Assembly: GCF_014646015.1 (NCBI RefSeq)
Contig: NZ_BMMQ01000006.1
Coordinates: forward strand, 124,001 to 188,000
From: Microbacterium nanhaiense
Lineage (GTDB): Bacteria; Actinomycetota; Actinomycetes; Actinomycetales; Microbacteriaceae
Length of the DNA: 64,000 nt
Direction: 5' to 3'
A model generated the notes under the pieces. The model did no database searches, was not told the origin of the DNA, and was given only the letters and a program-made list of their open reading frames with translations. A program made the position numbers and the translations under genes. Positions 25,915 to 34,379 of the stretch are shown in pieces; position 1 is the stretch's first letter; the number at the start of each line of letters is the position of its first letter.

Positions 25915-26796
25915 CTATGCGAGGGCGTCGAGCACGCGGGCGAGCACGGGGTTCGCGGATCCGGTGCGCCAGACGAGCGACGACTCGATCGGGAACTCCT
26001 CGAGCTCGGGGGCCTGCACGATCGAGGTGTTCGGCCCCGACCATACGGCGGTCGAGGCCGGCACCAGCGCGGCGCCGAGCCCCGCATCGACGAGCGTGAG
26101 CATCGTGTGAATCTGCACAACGTACTGCGCGTACCGCGGCGCGACGCCCCGCGCGATGAAGATCGCCGAGAGCATGTCGTGGAAGTACTGCGACATGTCG
26201 GGCGAATACATCACGAGGTCGCGCCCGTCGAGGGCGGAGAGCTCGACCGGGCCGCCACCGTCGCCGAGCCCCCACTGCCGGGGAGCCGCGATCACGAGCG
26301 TGTCGGTCAGGAACGAGCGGAACGACAGCCCCGTCGTCGTGAAGGGCGTGTGGCGCACCATGCCCAGATCGAGAGTCCCGTTGCCGAGGGCGTCGATCTG
26401 CCGGGTCGTCACCATCTCGTGCAGCGTGGGCGTGACGTCGGGGAGCCCATCGCGCAGCCGCCTCAGCACCCACGGCAGGGCCGTGCGCCCCACCGCGGAG
26501 GTGAAGCCGAGGTCCAGGGAGCCCTGAACCCCCCGCGCCGTGCGCCGGGCGATCCTCGCCGCCGATTCCGCTCCCCGCAACAGATCCCGCGCCTCGCTCA
26601 GAAACGCGCTCCCCGCCGCCGTCATGCGGATCGCGCGATGCGAGCGATCGATCAGCTGAGCGCCGATCTCGCGTTCGAGTGCCTGAATGTGCCTGCTCAG
26701 CGGCGGCTGACTCATGCTGAGGCGCTCGGCGGCGCGCCCGAAATGCCCTTCTTCCGCGACGGCCACGAAACACTCGACCTGCACCAGCGTCAACAT
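25915..26796 (-). CDS. LysR-family regulator of KDG dehydratase operon
   Basis: A 293-residue LysR regulator with the winged helix at 1-62 (MLTLVQVECFVAVAEEGHFGRAAERLSMSQPPLSRHIQALE) and a two-lobed effector domain. It is divergent from the KDG dehydratase and semialdehyde dehydrogenase genes and likely activates them with a pathway metabolite. It forms the second regulator, with IclR, of the split uronate pathway. Confidence 0.92.
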   Translation of the reverse strand: MLTLVQVECFVAVAEEGHFGRAAERLSMSQPPLSRHIQALEREIGAQLIDRSHRAIRMTAAGSAFLSEARDLLRGAESAARIARRTARGVQGSLDLGFTSAVGRTALPWVLRRLRDGLPDVTPTLHEMVTTRQIDALGNGTLDLGMVRHTPFTTTGLSFRSFLTDTLVIAAPRQWGLGDGGGPVELSALDGRDLVMYSPDMSQYFHDMLSAIFIARGVAPRYAQYVVQIHTMLTLVDAGLGAALVPASTAVWSGPNTSIVQAPELEEFPIESSLVWRTGSANPVLARVLDALA

Positions 26797-26801
26797 GACT
26801 C

Positions 26802-26848
26802 ATACCCTATCGGCATCGTGTGATCCATTCTTTAGGTTGTTTGGGTAT
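26802..26848. promoter_or_regulatory. Divergent LysR/kdgD control region
   Basis: Inverted half-sites ATACCC (26802-26807) and GGGTAT (26843-26848) flank an AT-rich stretch in the 75-nt gap between the LysR start and the KDG dehydratase start. A candidate binding region only. Confidence 0.35.
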
Positions 26849-26871
26849 CTATCTCGACCTAGCGTGGAATC

Positions 26872-27801
26872 ATGACGAACTTCACCCCCTCCGAGCTCGC
26901 CGCTCACCTCAAGGACGGCCTGCTCTCCTTCCCCGTGACCGCCTTCGACGCCGATGGCGAGTTCGACGAGGCCGCTTACCGCGAGCATGTGTCGTGGCAG
27001 GCCAGCTACGAGGTCGGCGGACTCTTCGCGGCCGGTGGCACCGGCGAGGGCTTCAGCCTCACGCCCGAGGAAAATGCCCGCGTCGTGCGCGCCGCCGTCG
27101 AGGCGTCCCGCCCCGAGGTCCCGGTTCTCGGATCCGCGGGCGGCTGGACGAAGAACGCCGTCGCGAACGCGGTCGCCGCGGAGGAGGCCGGCGCCGAGGG
27201 TCTGCTCGTGCTGCCCCCGTACCTCACCGAGGCGACGCAGGACGGGCTCTTCGCCCACGTCTCGGCCATTGCCGAGGCCACGAAGCTGCCGCTCATCGTC
27301 TACAACCGGGCCAACGCGATCTACTCCGCCGAGACCGTCGCCCGCCTCGCCGACGCCCACGAGACCTTCATCGGCTTCAAGGACGCGCTCGGCAACATCG
27401 AGCACCTCGCGAAGGTGACGACGCTGAACGGCGACCGACTCTTCTACCTGGGTGGCCTGCCCACCGCAGAGACCTTCGCCCTGCCGCTGCTGCAGATGGG
27501 CATGAGCACTTACTCCTCGGCCATGTTCAACTTCGTGCCGGAGTTCGCGCTCGAGTTCTACGGCGACGTGCGCCGTCAGGACCGCGCGGCCGTGAGCGAG
27601 AAGCTCGCCCGCTTCGTGCTGCCCTACCTCGACATCCGCGACCGCGGCAACGGATACGGCGTCTCGATCGTCAAGGCCGGCCTGCAAGCCGTCGGCCGCC
27701 CCGTGGGCGGCGTGCGCGCCCCCCTCGAGAACCTTGGCGAGAAGGATCTCGCCGAGCTGACGGACCTGATCCGGTCCGCCGGCGTGAGCCCCGCCCTGTA
27801 A
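26872..27801 (+). CDS. kdgD: 5-dehydro-4-deoxyglucarate dehydratase
   Basis: A 309-residue DHDPS/NAL-superfamily TIM barrel. GGTGEGFSLT (55-64) is the carboxylate-binding loop, Tyr144 (IVYNRAN) the proton relay and Lys170 (GFKDALGN) the Schiff-base lysine. It dehydrates and decarboxylates 5-keto-4-deoxyglucarate, the glucarate dehydratase product, to alpha-ketoglutarate semialdehyde. It is followed after 21 nt by the dehydrogenase for that product. Confidence 0.93.
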   Translation: MTNFTPSELAAHLKDGLLSFPVTAFDADGEFDEAAYREHVSWQASYEVGGLFAAGGTGEGFSLTPEENARVVRAAVEASRPEVPVLGSAGGWTKNAVANAVAAEEAGAEGLLVLPPYLTEATQDGLFAHVSAIAEATKLPLIVYNRANAIYSAETVARLADAHETFIGFKDALGNIEHLAKVTTLNGDRLFYLGGLPTAETFALPLLQMGMSTYSSAMFNFVPEFALEFYGDVRRQDRAAVSEKLARFVLPYLDIRDRGNGYGVSIVKAGLQAVGRPVGGVRAPLENLGEKDLAELTDLIRSAGVSPAL

Positions 27802-27822
27802 AACCGCGAGAGGATTAGTCAC

Positions 27823-29391
27823 ATGACCGAACTCACCGGACACTCCCTGATCGCCGGCCGCACGGTTGCGGGCACCGGCGCTCCCATCCACGCGATCGCC
27901 CCCGCGACGGGCGAGCAGCTCGAGCCGGGCTACTCGCAGATCGACGTCGACCAGCTGCGCGAGGCGACCGCCGCCGCCGAGGAGGCCTTCGCCTCGTTCT
28001 CGACGCTCGACCCCGAGACGCACGCGTCGTTCCTCGATTCCGTCGCCGACGAGATCGAGGCCGTGCGCGACGAGATCATCGACCGCGCGACGCGCGAGAC
28101 CGGCCTTCCTGTGGCGCGCCTCACGGGCGAGGTCGCCCGCACCTCCGGCCAGCTGCGCATGTTCGCGGGCGTCGTCCGCACGGGCCTGTTCCGCGGAGCC
28201 CGCGTGGATCCGGCGCAGCCCGAGCGCACGCCGCTGCCGCGCCTCGACATCCGCCAGCGCAAGGTTCCGCTCGGCCCGGTCGCCGTCTTCGGCGCCTCGA
28301 ACTTCCCGCTCGCGTTCTCGACCGCCGGCGGCGACACCGCCTCGGCGCTCGCGGCCGGGTGCCCCGTCGTCTTCAAGGCGCACAGCTCGCACCCCGGAAC
28401 GAGCGAGATCGTCGCGGGAGCCATCACCCGCGCCGTCGCGAAGTACGAGCTGCACCCCGGCGTGTTCTCGGCGATCTACGGGCCGGGCCGCACCGTCGGC
28501 CAGGCGCTCGTCACGGATCCCGCGATCCAGGCGGTCGGTTTCACCGGATCCCGTTCGGGCGGCATCTCGCTCGTGCAGGCCGCGCAGGGCCGGCCCGTGC
28601 CGATCCCCGTCTACGCCGAGATGAGCTCCGTGAACCCGGTCTTCATCTTCCCGGGCGCCCTCGAGGGCGACCTCGCGGCTCTCGCATCGGGATACGTCAC
28701 GAGCGCGACCGGATCCAGCGGCCAGCTGTGCACGCAGCCCGGCACGGTCTTCGTGCCCGCCGGCGAGAAGGGCGACGCGTTCGTCGCCGCCGTGGTCGAG
28801 CAGATCAACGCCTCGATCGGCCAGACGATGCTTTCGCCCTCGATCGCCGGCGCGTGGCGCGAGGGCGCCGCGACCCGCGACGAGAACGCGGACGTCCTCG
28901 CCCGCGGCTCCGAGGGCGAGGGCCCCAACGCCCCCGGCCCCGTGATCCACGATGCGTCGCTCGAGAGGTTCGTGTCGAACGCCGTGCTGCACGAGGAGAT
29001 CTTCGGAGCCGCCTCGCTCATCGTCCGCTACGACGACGTGTCGGAGCTGCCCGCCGCGGCCGCCCGCCTCGAGGGCCAGCTGACCGCGACCCTGCAGATG
29101 GCCGACTCGGACATCGACGCGGTGCGGGAGCTGCTCCCCGTGATCGAGCGCAAGGCCGGGCGCATCCTCGCGAACGGCTGGCCCACGGGCGTCGAGGTCG
29201 GTCACGCCATGGTGCACGGCGGCCCCTTCCCCGCGACGAGCGACGTGCGCTCGACGAGCGTGGGATCCCTCGCGATCGAGCGCTTCCTGCGCCCCGTCGC
29301 CTACCAGAACCTTCCCGAGGCCCTCCTCCCGGAGCCGCTGAAGGACGCCAACCCCTGGGGCGTTCCGCGCCTCGTCGACGGCCAGTTCTGA
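27823..29391 (+). CDS. Alpha-ketoglutarate semialdehyde dehydrogenase (NADP+)
   Basis: A 522-residue aldehyde dehydrogenase of the alpha-ketoglutaric semialdehyde (2,5-dioxovalerate) type. Typical features are GASNFPLAFSTAGGDTASAL, EMSSVNPVFI with the general base Glu, and the catalytic Cys in GSSGQLCTQPG. The length of about 520 residues fits this clade rather than the 480-residue general ALDHs. It ends the oxidative uronate route at 2-oxoglutarate. A strong terminator follows 5 nt after the stop. Confidence 0.92.
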   Translation: MTELTGHSLIAGRTVAGTGAPIHAIAPATGEQLEPGYSQIDVDQLREATAAAEEAFASFSTLDPETHASFLDSVADEIEAVRDEIIDRATRETGLPVARLTGEVARTSGQLRMFAGVVRTGLFRGARVDPAQPERTPLPRLDIRQRKVPLGPVAVFGASNFPLAFSTAGGDTASALAAGCPVVFKAHSSHPGTSEIVAGAITRAVAKYELHPGVFSAIYGPGRTVGQALVTDPAIQAVGFTGSRSGGISLVQAAQGRPVPIPVYAEMSSVNPVFIFPGALEGDLAALASGYVTSATGSSGQLCTQPGTVFVPAGEKGDAFVAAVVEQINASIGQTMLSPSIAGAWREGAATRDENADVLARGSEGEGPNAPGPVIHDASLERFVSNAVLHEEIFGAASLIVRYDDVSELPAAAARLEGQLTATLQMADSDIDAVRELLPVIERKAGRILANGWPTGVEVGHAMVHGGPFPATSDVRSTSVGSLAIERFLRPVAYQNLPEALLPEPLKDANPWGVPRLVDGQF

Positions 29392-29395
29392 GGTG

Positions 29396-29438
29396 AACGC
29401 CGAAGGCCCCCGGATCTCCTCCGGGGGCCTTCGGCGTT
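29396..29438 (+). terminator. Strong terminator of kdgD operon
   Basis: A perfect 18-bp stem (29396-29413 with 29421-29438) and a 7-nt loop, containing GGCCCCCGG and CCGGGGGCC. It starts 5 nt past the dehydrogenase stop and ends with GTTCC. Confidence 0.85.
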
Positions 29439-29440
29439 CC

Positions 29441-29682
29441 GTGTCCCACTTGGTGCGGTAATACGGCGGCTATTCCCACCACAAGTGGGACACGCCCCGC
29501 GCCGTGTCCCAGTTGGTGCGGTAATACGCCCGCTATTCCCGCCACAAGTGGGACATGCCCCACACCGTGTCCCACTTAGTGCTGCTATACGCCCGCGATT
29601 CCCGCCGAAAGTGGGACACGCCCCAACCCATGTCCCAGTTGACGCGGTAATGCACCCGCCAATCCCGCCGAAAGTGGGACAC
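29441..29682. repeat. Tandem array of four 53-nt palindromes, 63-nt period
   Basis: Four units start at 29441, 29504, 29567 and 29630, each 53 nt long, separated by 10-nt linkers that all begin GCCCC. Every unit starts with NTGTCCCA and ends AAGTGGGACAY, so each is an imperfect hairpin with an 11-bp outer stem and a partly paired inner part (GCGGTAATA with CTATTCC in the first two). The period is exactly 63 nt. The array sits between a terminator and the stop of a convergent dehydrogenase gene. The 304-nt gap 29392-29695 holds nothing else. Confidence 0.9.
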
Positions 29683-29695
29683 GGTCGGGGGGGGA

Positions 29696-30634
29696 TTAGC
29701 GGTCGACGACGTTGCGCATCTCCTCGCCCGCGAGGAACGCGCGCAGGTTCTCGCGGATTAGCGCCGCGGCGCCATCCGGGCGGCCGCCCGCGGCGTGCGG
29801 GGTGAGGATGAGGTTCGGGGTGTCCCAGAGTTCCGACTCGGCCGGCAGCGGCTCGATCTCGGTCACGTCGAGGGCCGCGCCCGCGAGGGATCCGGAGCGC
29901 AGCGCCGCGGCGAGCGCCGCCTCGTCGATCGTGGATCCGCGGCCGACGTTGATCACGTAGGCGTGCCGGGGCAGCCGCGCGATCCGCGCGGCGTCGAGCG
30001 CGTGGCGGGTCTCGTCGGTCGACGGCAGGACCATGATGAGCACGTCGGTGCGTGCGAGCGCCTCGTCGACGTCGTGCTCGGCGATCACGGGGAAGCCGGA
30101 GCGCTCGCCCGCGCTGCGGGCGACGCCCGTGACGCGGGCGCCGAGCAGGCTCAGCACTCCCGCGAGGTGCTGCCCGATGTTGCCGAATCCCCAGATCAGC
30201 ACCTCCGACCCGATGAAGCTCGTGACGCGGTCCTCGGGCCGCAGCGGCTGCACCCCGCCGAGCGCGCTCGACCATTCGTGGCGCCGCTGCGCCGCGGCGG
30301 CCTCCGGCATGCGGCGCAGCAGCGTGAGCGCGAGCGCCGTCGCGTGCTCCGCGACCGTGCGGTCGTGCAGCCCGGATCCGCTGGTCACGATCACGCCGTC
30401 CGGCACGTCGAGGTTCAGCACGTGATCGACGCCCGCGCTGAGCGCCTGCAGCCACCGGAGCTTCGACAGCTCCGGGATCGTCGCGAGGTTCGCGGGCCCG
30501 TTGCCCCAGGTCACGATCGCTTCGGCGTCGCGGTGCTCGACCGGGATCGGGGCGCGCGGGTCGTAGCGTTCGACGTGCACGAGGGGGTGGAGCTCACCGG
30601 GCACGTCGATGGTCTCGGGCACCAGAATCTTCAT
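29696..30634 (-). CDS. NAD-dependent D-2-hydroxyacid dehydrogenase
   Basis: A 312-residue D-isomer 2-hydroxyacid dehydrogenase. The NAD fold has GFGNIGQHL, and the catalytic triad is visible as Arg in NVGRGSTID, Glu in VTEIEPLP and His in LTPHAAGG. It would interconvert a 2-keto and a 2-hydroxy acid. Its start overlaps the stop of the MFS gene by 4 nt (ATGA). The substrate is not known; the permease partner suggests an imported organic acid. Confidence 0.9.
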   Translation of the reverse strand: MKILVPETIDVPGELHPLVHVERYDPRAPIPVEHRDAEAIVTWGNGPANLATIPELSKLRWLQALSAGVDHVLNLDVPDGVIVTSGSGLHDRTVAEHATALALTLLRRMPEAAAAQRRHEWSSALGGVQPLRPEDRVTSFIGSEVLIWGFGNIGQHLAGVLSLLGARVTGVARSAGERSGFPVIAEHDVDEALARTDVLIMVLPSTDETRHALDAARIARLPRHAYVINVGRGSTIDEAALAAALRSGSLAGAALDVTEIEPLPAESELWDTPNLILTPHAAGGRPDGAAALIRENLRAFLAGEEMRNVVDR

Positions 30635-31821
30635 GCGGCCACCCTACGCGGCATCACGAACGCGAGGGCCAGGACGAGCAGGCCACCCGTGAGCGACACC
30701 GCGAGCCCCACCCGGATGCTCGTCGCGTCGGCGATGGATCCGACGAGCGGCGGCGCGACGAGGAAGGCGAGCCGCATCAGCCACGTCACGATCGTGAGGC
30801 CCGTGCCGGGGCGCAGCCCCGGGATCCGGTCGGCCTGCTGCATCGCGAGGGGAATCGCGGGGGCGCAGCCGAAGCCCGCCAGCGCGAAGCCCAGGCACGC
30901 GCCCCACACCGTTGGCACGCCGATCGCGAGGCCGATCCCGCCCGCGATGAACAGGCCCGAGCAGATGATCACGGCACGCTCGCCGTAGCGGTCGACGAGC
31001 CTGTCGCTCACGATCCGCCCGATGAACTGCGCCCCGACGAGCCCGATGAAGCCGGCCGCGGCGAGCGCCGCGGGCGCGCCGACCTCGTCGCCGAGGTAGA
31101 GCGCCGCCCACGAGAAGGCGACCTCCTCGGTCAGGCCGCCGCCGATCGCGATGAGCACGAGCGCCGTCAAGGTCAGCACGATCGCCGTCGACACTCGGCC
31201 GGCGGGGCGCGCGTTCGCCGCGCCCTGCTCGCCCTCGCCCGACTCGTTCTCGGATCCGGGCAGCGATTGCGTTCGCGCCCAGAACGCGACGCCGACGAGC
31301 ACGAGGGAGGAGACGAGGATGTGCCAGCGCACGGGGATGTCGAGCGCGATCGCCCCCGCCGCGATGGCCCCGCCCGTCACGGCCCCGAGCGACCAGAGGG
31401 CGTGCATCGAGTTGATGATCGATCGTCCCCGCGCCGCCTGTACGCGCAGCGCGTTCGCGTTCTGCGCGACGTCGGTGATCGCGTCGAGCGATCCGCCGAT
31501 CAGGAATCCGCAGGCGAGGATCCACACATTCGGGGCCCAGGCGGCGGCCGTGACGCCCACGCCGAGTCCGAGCGTGCCGAAGACGGCGACGGCGGCCGAG
31601 CCGAAGCGGCGGATCAGCGCGCCCGCGGCGACGCCCGCGAGGATCGCTCCGATGGGGTTCATCGCGAGCACGACGCCGTACACGGTCGCGCTCAGCCCCA
31701 GCGCCTCCTTGAGCTCGGGGTAGCGGGGCACCAGATTGGCGAAGACGGCACCGTTGGTGAAGAAGAAGGTCGCCGCGGCGATGTGCCCGCGCCTCAGCGC
31801 GCGTTCGGAGTAGATCGTCAC
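30631..31821 (-). CDS. MFS transporter
   Basis: A 396-residue major facilitator with about twelve hydrophobic segments, starting RRGHIAAATFFFTNGAVFANLVPRYPELKEALGLS as in the YbjJ/fucose-permease-like subgroup. A hydrophilic loop (about 190-215, NESGEGEQGAANARP) divides the two halves. The GTG at 31821 is the best start because the rest of the long open frame is a shadow of the divergent permease gene; the ribosome site is weak. It is coupled to the hydroxyacid dehydrogenase. Confidence 0.85.
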   Translation of the reverse strand: MTIYSERALRRGHIAAATFFFTNGAVFANLVPRYPELKEALGLSATVYGVVLAMNPIGAILAGVAAGALIRRFGSAAVAVFGTLGLGVGVTAAAWAPNVWILACGFLIGGSLDAITDVAQNANALRVQAARGRSIINSMHALWSLGAVTGGAIAAGAIALDIPVRWHILVSSLVLVGVAFWARTQSLPGSENESGEGEQGAANARPAGRVSTAIVLTLTALVLIAIGGGLTEEVAFSWAALYLGDEVGAPAALAAAGFIGLVGAQFIGRIVSDRLVDRYGERAVIICSGLFIAGGIGLAIGVPTVWGACLGFALAGFGCAPAIPLAMQQADRIPGLRPGTGLTIVTWLMRLAFLVAPPLVGSIADATSIRVGLAVSLTGGLLVLALAFVMPRRVAA

Positions 31822-31878
31822 CCCACGATCCTGCCCGATCGACCACGACAAGTCACATGCGCGCGGTAGGGTGCGGCC

Positions 31879-33273
31879 ATGAGCGAGATTCCCCGGCCGC
31901 CCGCGGCGGCCGACAGCGAGGCCGTTCCCGTGCTCGGACTGCAGCGCGCGCTGGGCACGACGCCGACGAAGAAGTCGACGATCCTGTCGTGGGCGCTGTG
32001 GGACTGGGGCCTGCAGCCGTTCAACACGATCATCGTCACCTTCATCTTCACGGCGCTCTACCTCACCACCGAGGCCTTCCTGCCGCCGGGAGTCGCGGCG
32101 CTCGACGACGACCACCCCGCGAAGGTCGCCACCCTCGCGGAGCTGGCGAGCGGGCTGGGCTGGGGATCCACCGTCGCGGGGCTCCTGATCCTCGGACTTG
32201 CGCCGGTGCTCGGCCAGCAGGCCGACGCGCACGGCCGGCAGAAGCTGTGGCTCGGCATCGGCACGGCCGGCACGGTGCTCGCCATGCTCGCGCTGTGGTT
32301 TGCGGAGCCGGGACCACGATACTTCTGGTTCGCCGTCGCGATGATCTCGCTCGGCATCGTTCTCGGCGAGATCGCGTCGGTCAACTACAACGCCCTCCTC
32401 GTGAGCATCGCGACGCCCGCGAACATCGGCCGCGTCTCGGGCCTCGGCTGGGGCTTCGGCTACGTCGGCGGCGTCGTCGCGCTGATCCTGGTCGTCGTGT
32501 TCTACATGGGCGACTGGTTCGGGCTGCCGGAGGAGAACGGCCTGCCCTTCCGCCTCATCGCCGTGGGCTGCGCCGTGTGGGCGATCGGGTTCTGCCTGCC
32601 GGTGTTCTTCGCCGTGCCGGAGCCCGCCCCGCTCGGCAAGCCTGAGCGCCGGGTCGGCTTCTTCCAGAGCTACGCGCAGCTCGCCCGCGACGTCGTGGGC
32701 CTGTATCGCAACCCCGCCACCCGCAACACCTTCTGGTTCCTGCTCTCGAGCGCCGTGTTCCGCGATGGTCTCGCCGGCGTCTTCGCCTTTGGCGCGGTCA
32801 TCGCCAGCCAGGTCTTCGACTTCGGTTTCATCGACATCGTGATCTTCGGCATCGCCGCCAATCTCATCGCGGGCCTGTCCACGATCATCGCCGGCCGCTG
32901 GGACGACACCTTCGGCCCGAAGGCGATCATCGTCTTCGCCCTCTCCGGCATGATCGTCGCGGGCCTGGTCGTGTTCGCCTTCGCCTCCGTCGGGAAGCCG
33001 GTGTTCTGGATCTTCGGCCTGATCCTGTGCGCGTTCGTCGGCCCCGCGCAGTCCGCCGGCCGTTCGTTCCTCGCCCGCGTCACCCCCGCGGGCCGCGAGG
33101 GCGAGATCTTCGGCCTCTACGCCACCACGGGGCGCGCCGCGAGTTGGATGTCCTCGGCGCTCTGGGCCTCGTTCATCGCGATCGCCGGATCCACGGTGTT
33201 CGGCGTGCTCGGGATCATGATCGTGCTGCTCGTGGGGCTCGCGCTCGTGCTGCCCGTCAAGGCCGCGCGGTAG
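31879..33273 (+). CDS. Atg22/UMF1-family MFS permease
   Basis: A 464-residue membrane protein of the UMF1 (Atg22-like) MFS family, identified by KKSTILSWALWDWGLQPFNTIIVTFIF at the N-terminus and GEIASVNYNALL in the middle; about twelve helices. Eukaryotic relatives export amino acids from vacuoles; the bacterial substrate is unknown. It is divergent from the MFS gene (57 nt between the starts) and followed by a HAD phosphatase after 37 nt. Confidence 0.88.
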   Translation: MSEIPRPPAAADSEAVPVLGLQRALGTTPTKKSTILSWALWDWGLQPFNTIIVTFIFTALYLTTEAFLPPGVAALDDDHPAKVATLAELASGLGWGSTVAGLLILGLAPVLGQQADAHGRQKLWLGIGTAGTVLAMLALWFAEPGPRYFWFAVAMISLGIVLGEIASVNYNALLVSIATPANIGRVSGLGWGFGYVGGVVALILVVVFYMGDWFGLPEENGLPFRLIAVGCAVWAIGFCLPVFFAVPEPAPLGKPERRVGFFQSYAQLARDVVGLYRNPATRNTFWFLLSSAVFRDGLAGVFAFGAVIASQVFDFGFIDIVIFGIAANLIAGLSTIIAGRWDDTFGPKAIIVFALSGMIVAGLVVFAFASVGKPVFWIFGLILCAFVGPAQSAGRSFLARVTPAGREGEIFGLYATTGRAASWMSSALWASFIAIAGSTVFGVLGIMIVLLVGLALVLPVKAAR

Positions 33274-33310
33274 GGCGCCCCGAGCGCGCGGGCCTGACAG
33301 ACTGGGGAAC

Positions 33311-34147
33311 ATGACGCGGCGCATCGTATTCCTCGATATCGACGGCACCATCATCGATCACGACGGCGAGATCCCGGACTCGACGGTGCGGGCGATCCGC
33401 GGGGCACGGGCGAACGGGCACCTCGTCTTCCTCGCCTCCGGCCGCACGCCGACCGAGGTCGAGCGGCGCCTCGTCGAGATCGGCTTCGACGGCGCGATCC
33501 TGGGCGCCGGCGCCTACGCGTGGACGGGCGAGCTGTGGGGCGAGGGCGGCTGGGCGATCGAACGCCTCATGTCGCCGGAGGATGCGGCCGAGATGATCGC
33601 CGGCTATCGCGACGTCGGCGCCGACTTCATCCTGCAGGGCCGGGAGGACGTGTGGGCGACGCGGGCGGGCTTCGACCGGCTCGCGTCCTCGCTCGAGGCG
33701 GAGGGACGCCTGTCGGATGCCACGCGCACGGCCCTCCTCGACCACATCACGGTGACGGAGGATCCGCCCGTGACGGGGATCGCGAAGTCGGTCTTCTCGA
33801 GCGACGACGCCGGCGCCTATGCGGCGGTCAGGGCGCGCCTCGGCGAGCGCTTCCACGTCATCACGGGCACGATGCCCGGGCTCGGCACGGCCGGCGGCGA
33901 GGTCTCGCCCTCCGGCGTGACGAAGGGATCCACCCTCCTGCTGCTCCTCGACCGGCTCGGAATCGCGGTCGCCGACGCGATCGCGATCGGCGACAACAAC
34001 AACGACCTCGAGATGCTGAGGGCCGCGGGAACCGGCATCGCGATGGGCAATGCGACGCCGGACGCCCTCGCGGCCGCCGACGAGGAAACGAGCTCGGTCG
34101 ATGCGGACGGGATCTGGACCGCCTTCGCGAGGCACGGGCTGGTCTAG
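33311..34147 (+). CDS. Cof-type HAD-superfamily phosphatase
   Basis: A 278-residue HAD hydrolase with the nucleophile motif FLDIDGTI (Asp9, Asp11), the Thr/Ser motif LASGRTP, the Lys region and the metal motif AIGDNNNDLEML. The C2b-type cap between them is that of Cof/YidA sugar-phosphate phosphatases. Substrate unknown. It follows the UMF1 permease on the same strand and could be co-transcribed. Confidence 0.92.
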   Translation: MTRRIVFLDIDGTIIDHDGEIPDSTVRAIRGARANGHLVFLASGRTPTEVERRLVEIGFDGAILGAGAYAWTGELWGEGGWAIERLMSPEDAAEMIAGYRDVGADFILQGREDVWATRAGFDRLASSLEAEGRLSDATRTALLDHITVTEDPPVTGIAKSVFSSDDAGAYAAVRARLGERFHVITGTMPGLGTAGGEVSPSGVTKGSTLLLLLDRLGIAVADAIAIGDNNNDLEMLRAAGTGIAMGNATPDALAAADEETSSVDADGIWTAFARHGLV

Positions 34148-34379
34148 CCAGGACCCGCGGCGCGGGCGACGCACCCCGCGGGCATGGGAAAGCCCGGGCA
34201 GCGCTCCCCCGACCGCTTCCCGGGCCCCGAACCTTTCGGCTACCGGTGTCGCGTCACCCGCGATCACCGACATTTCGAGACTACGTCGAAGATTGTCGCG
34301 TTTCCGCACCTTCTCCCCCCTTTCACCCCTCGCTCACCCTCGAATCACACAGCATCACCCCGCGTGAGACGATGGACGC

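Noticed and set aside
29441..29682. CRISPR array
   Set aside because: The spacers would be only 10 nt and similar to each other, the repeats vary, and there are no cas genes.
29301..30455. Minus-strand frame with 21-residue repeats (CPTCGGNSGRITAP...) across the tandem array
   Set aside because: The 63-nt period keeps any frame open, and the frame continues only by overlapping the hydroxyacid dehydrogenase out of phase. The inverted-repeat structure explains the pattern better than a repeat protein.
30631..33354. 907-codon fusion protein upstream of the MFS gene
   Set aside because: Residues before the GTG at 31821 are a shadow of the divergent Atg22-like permease gene.
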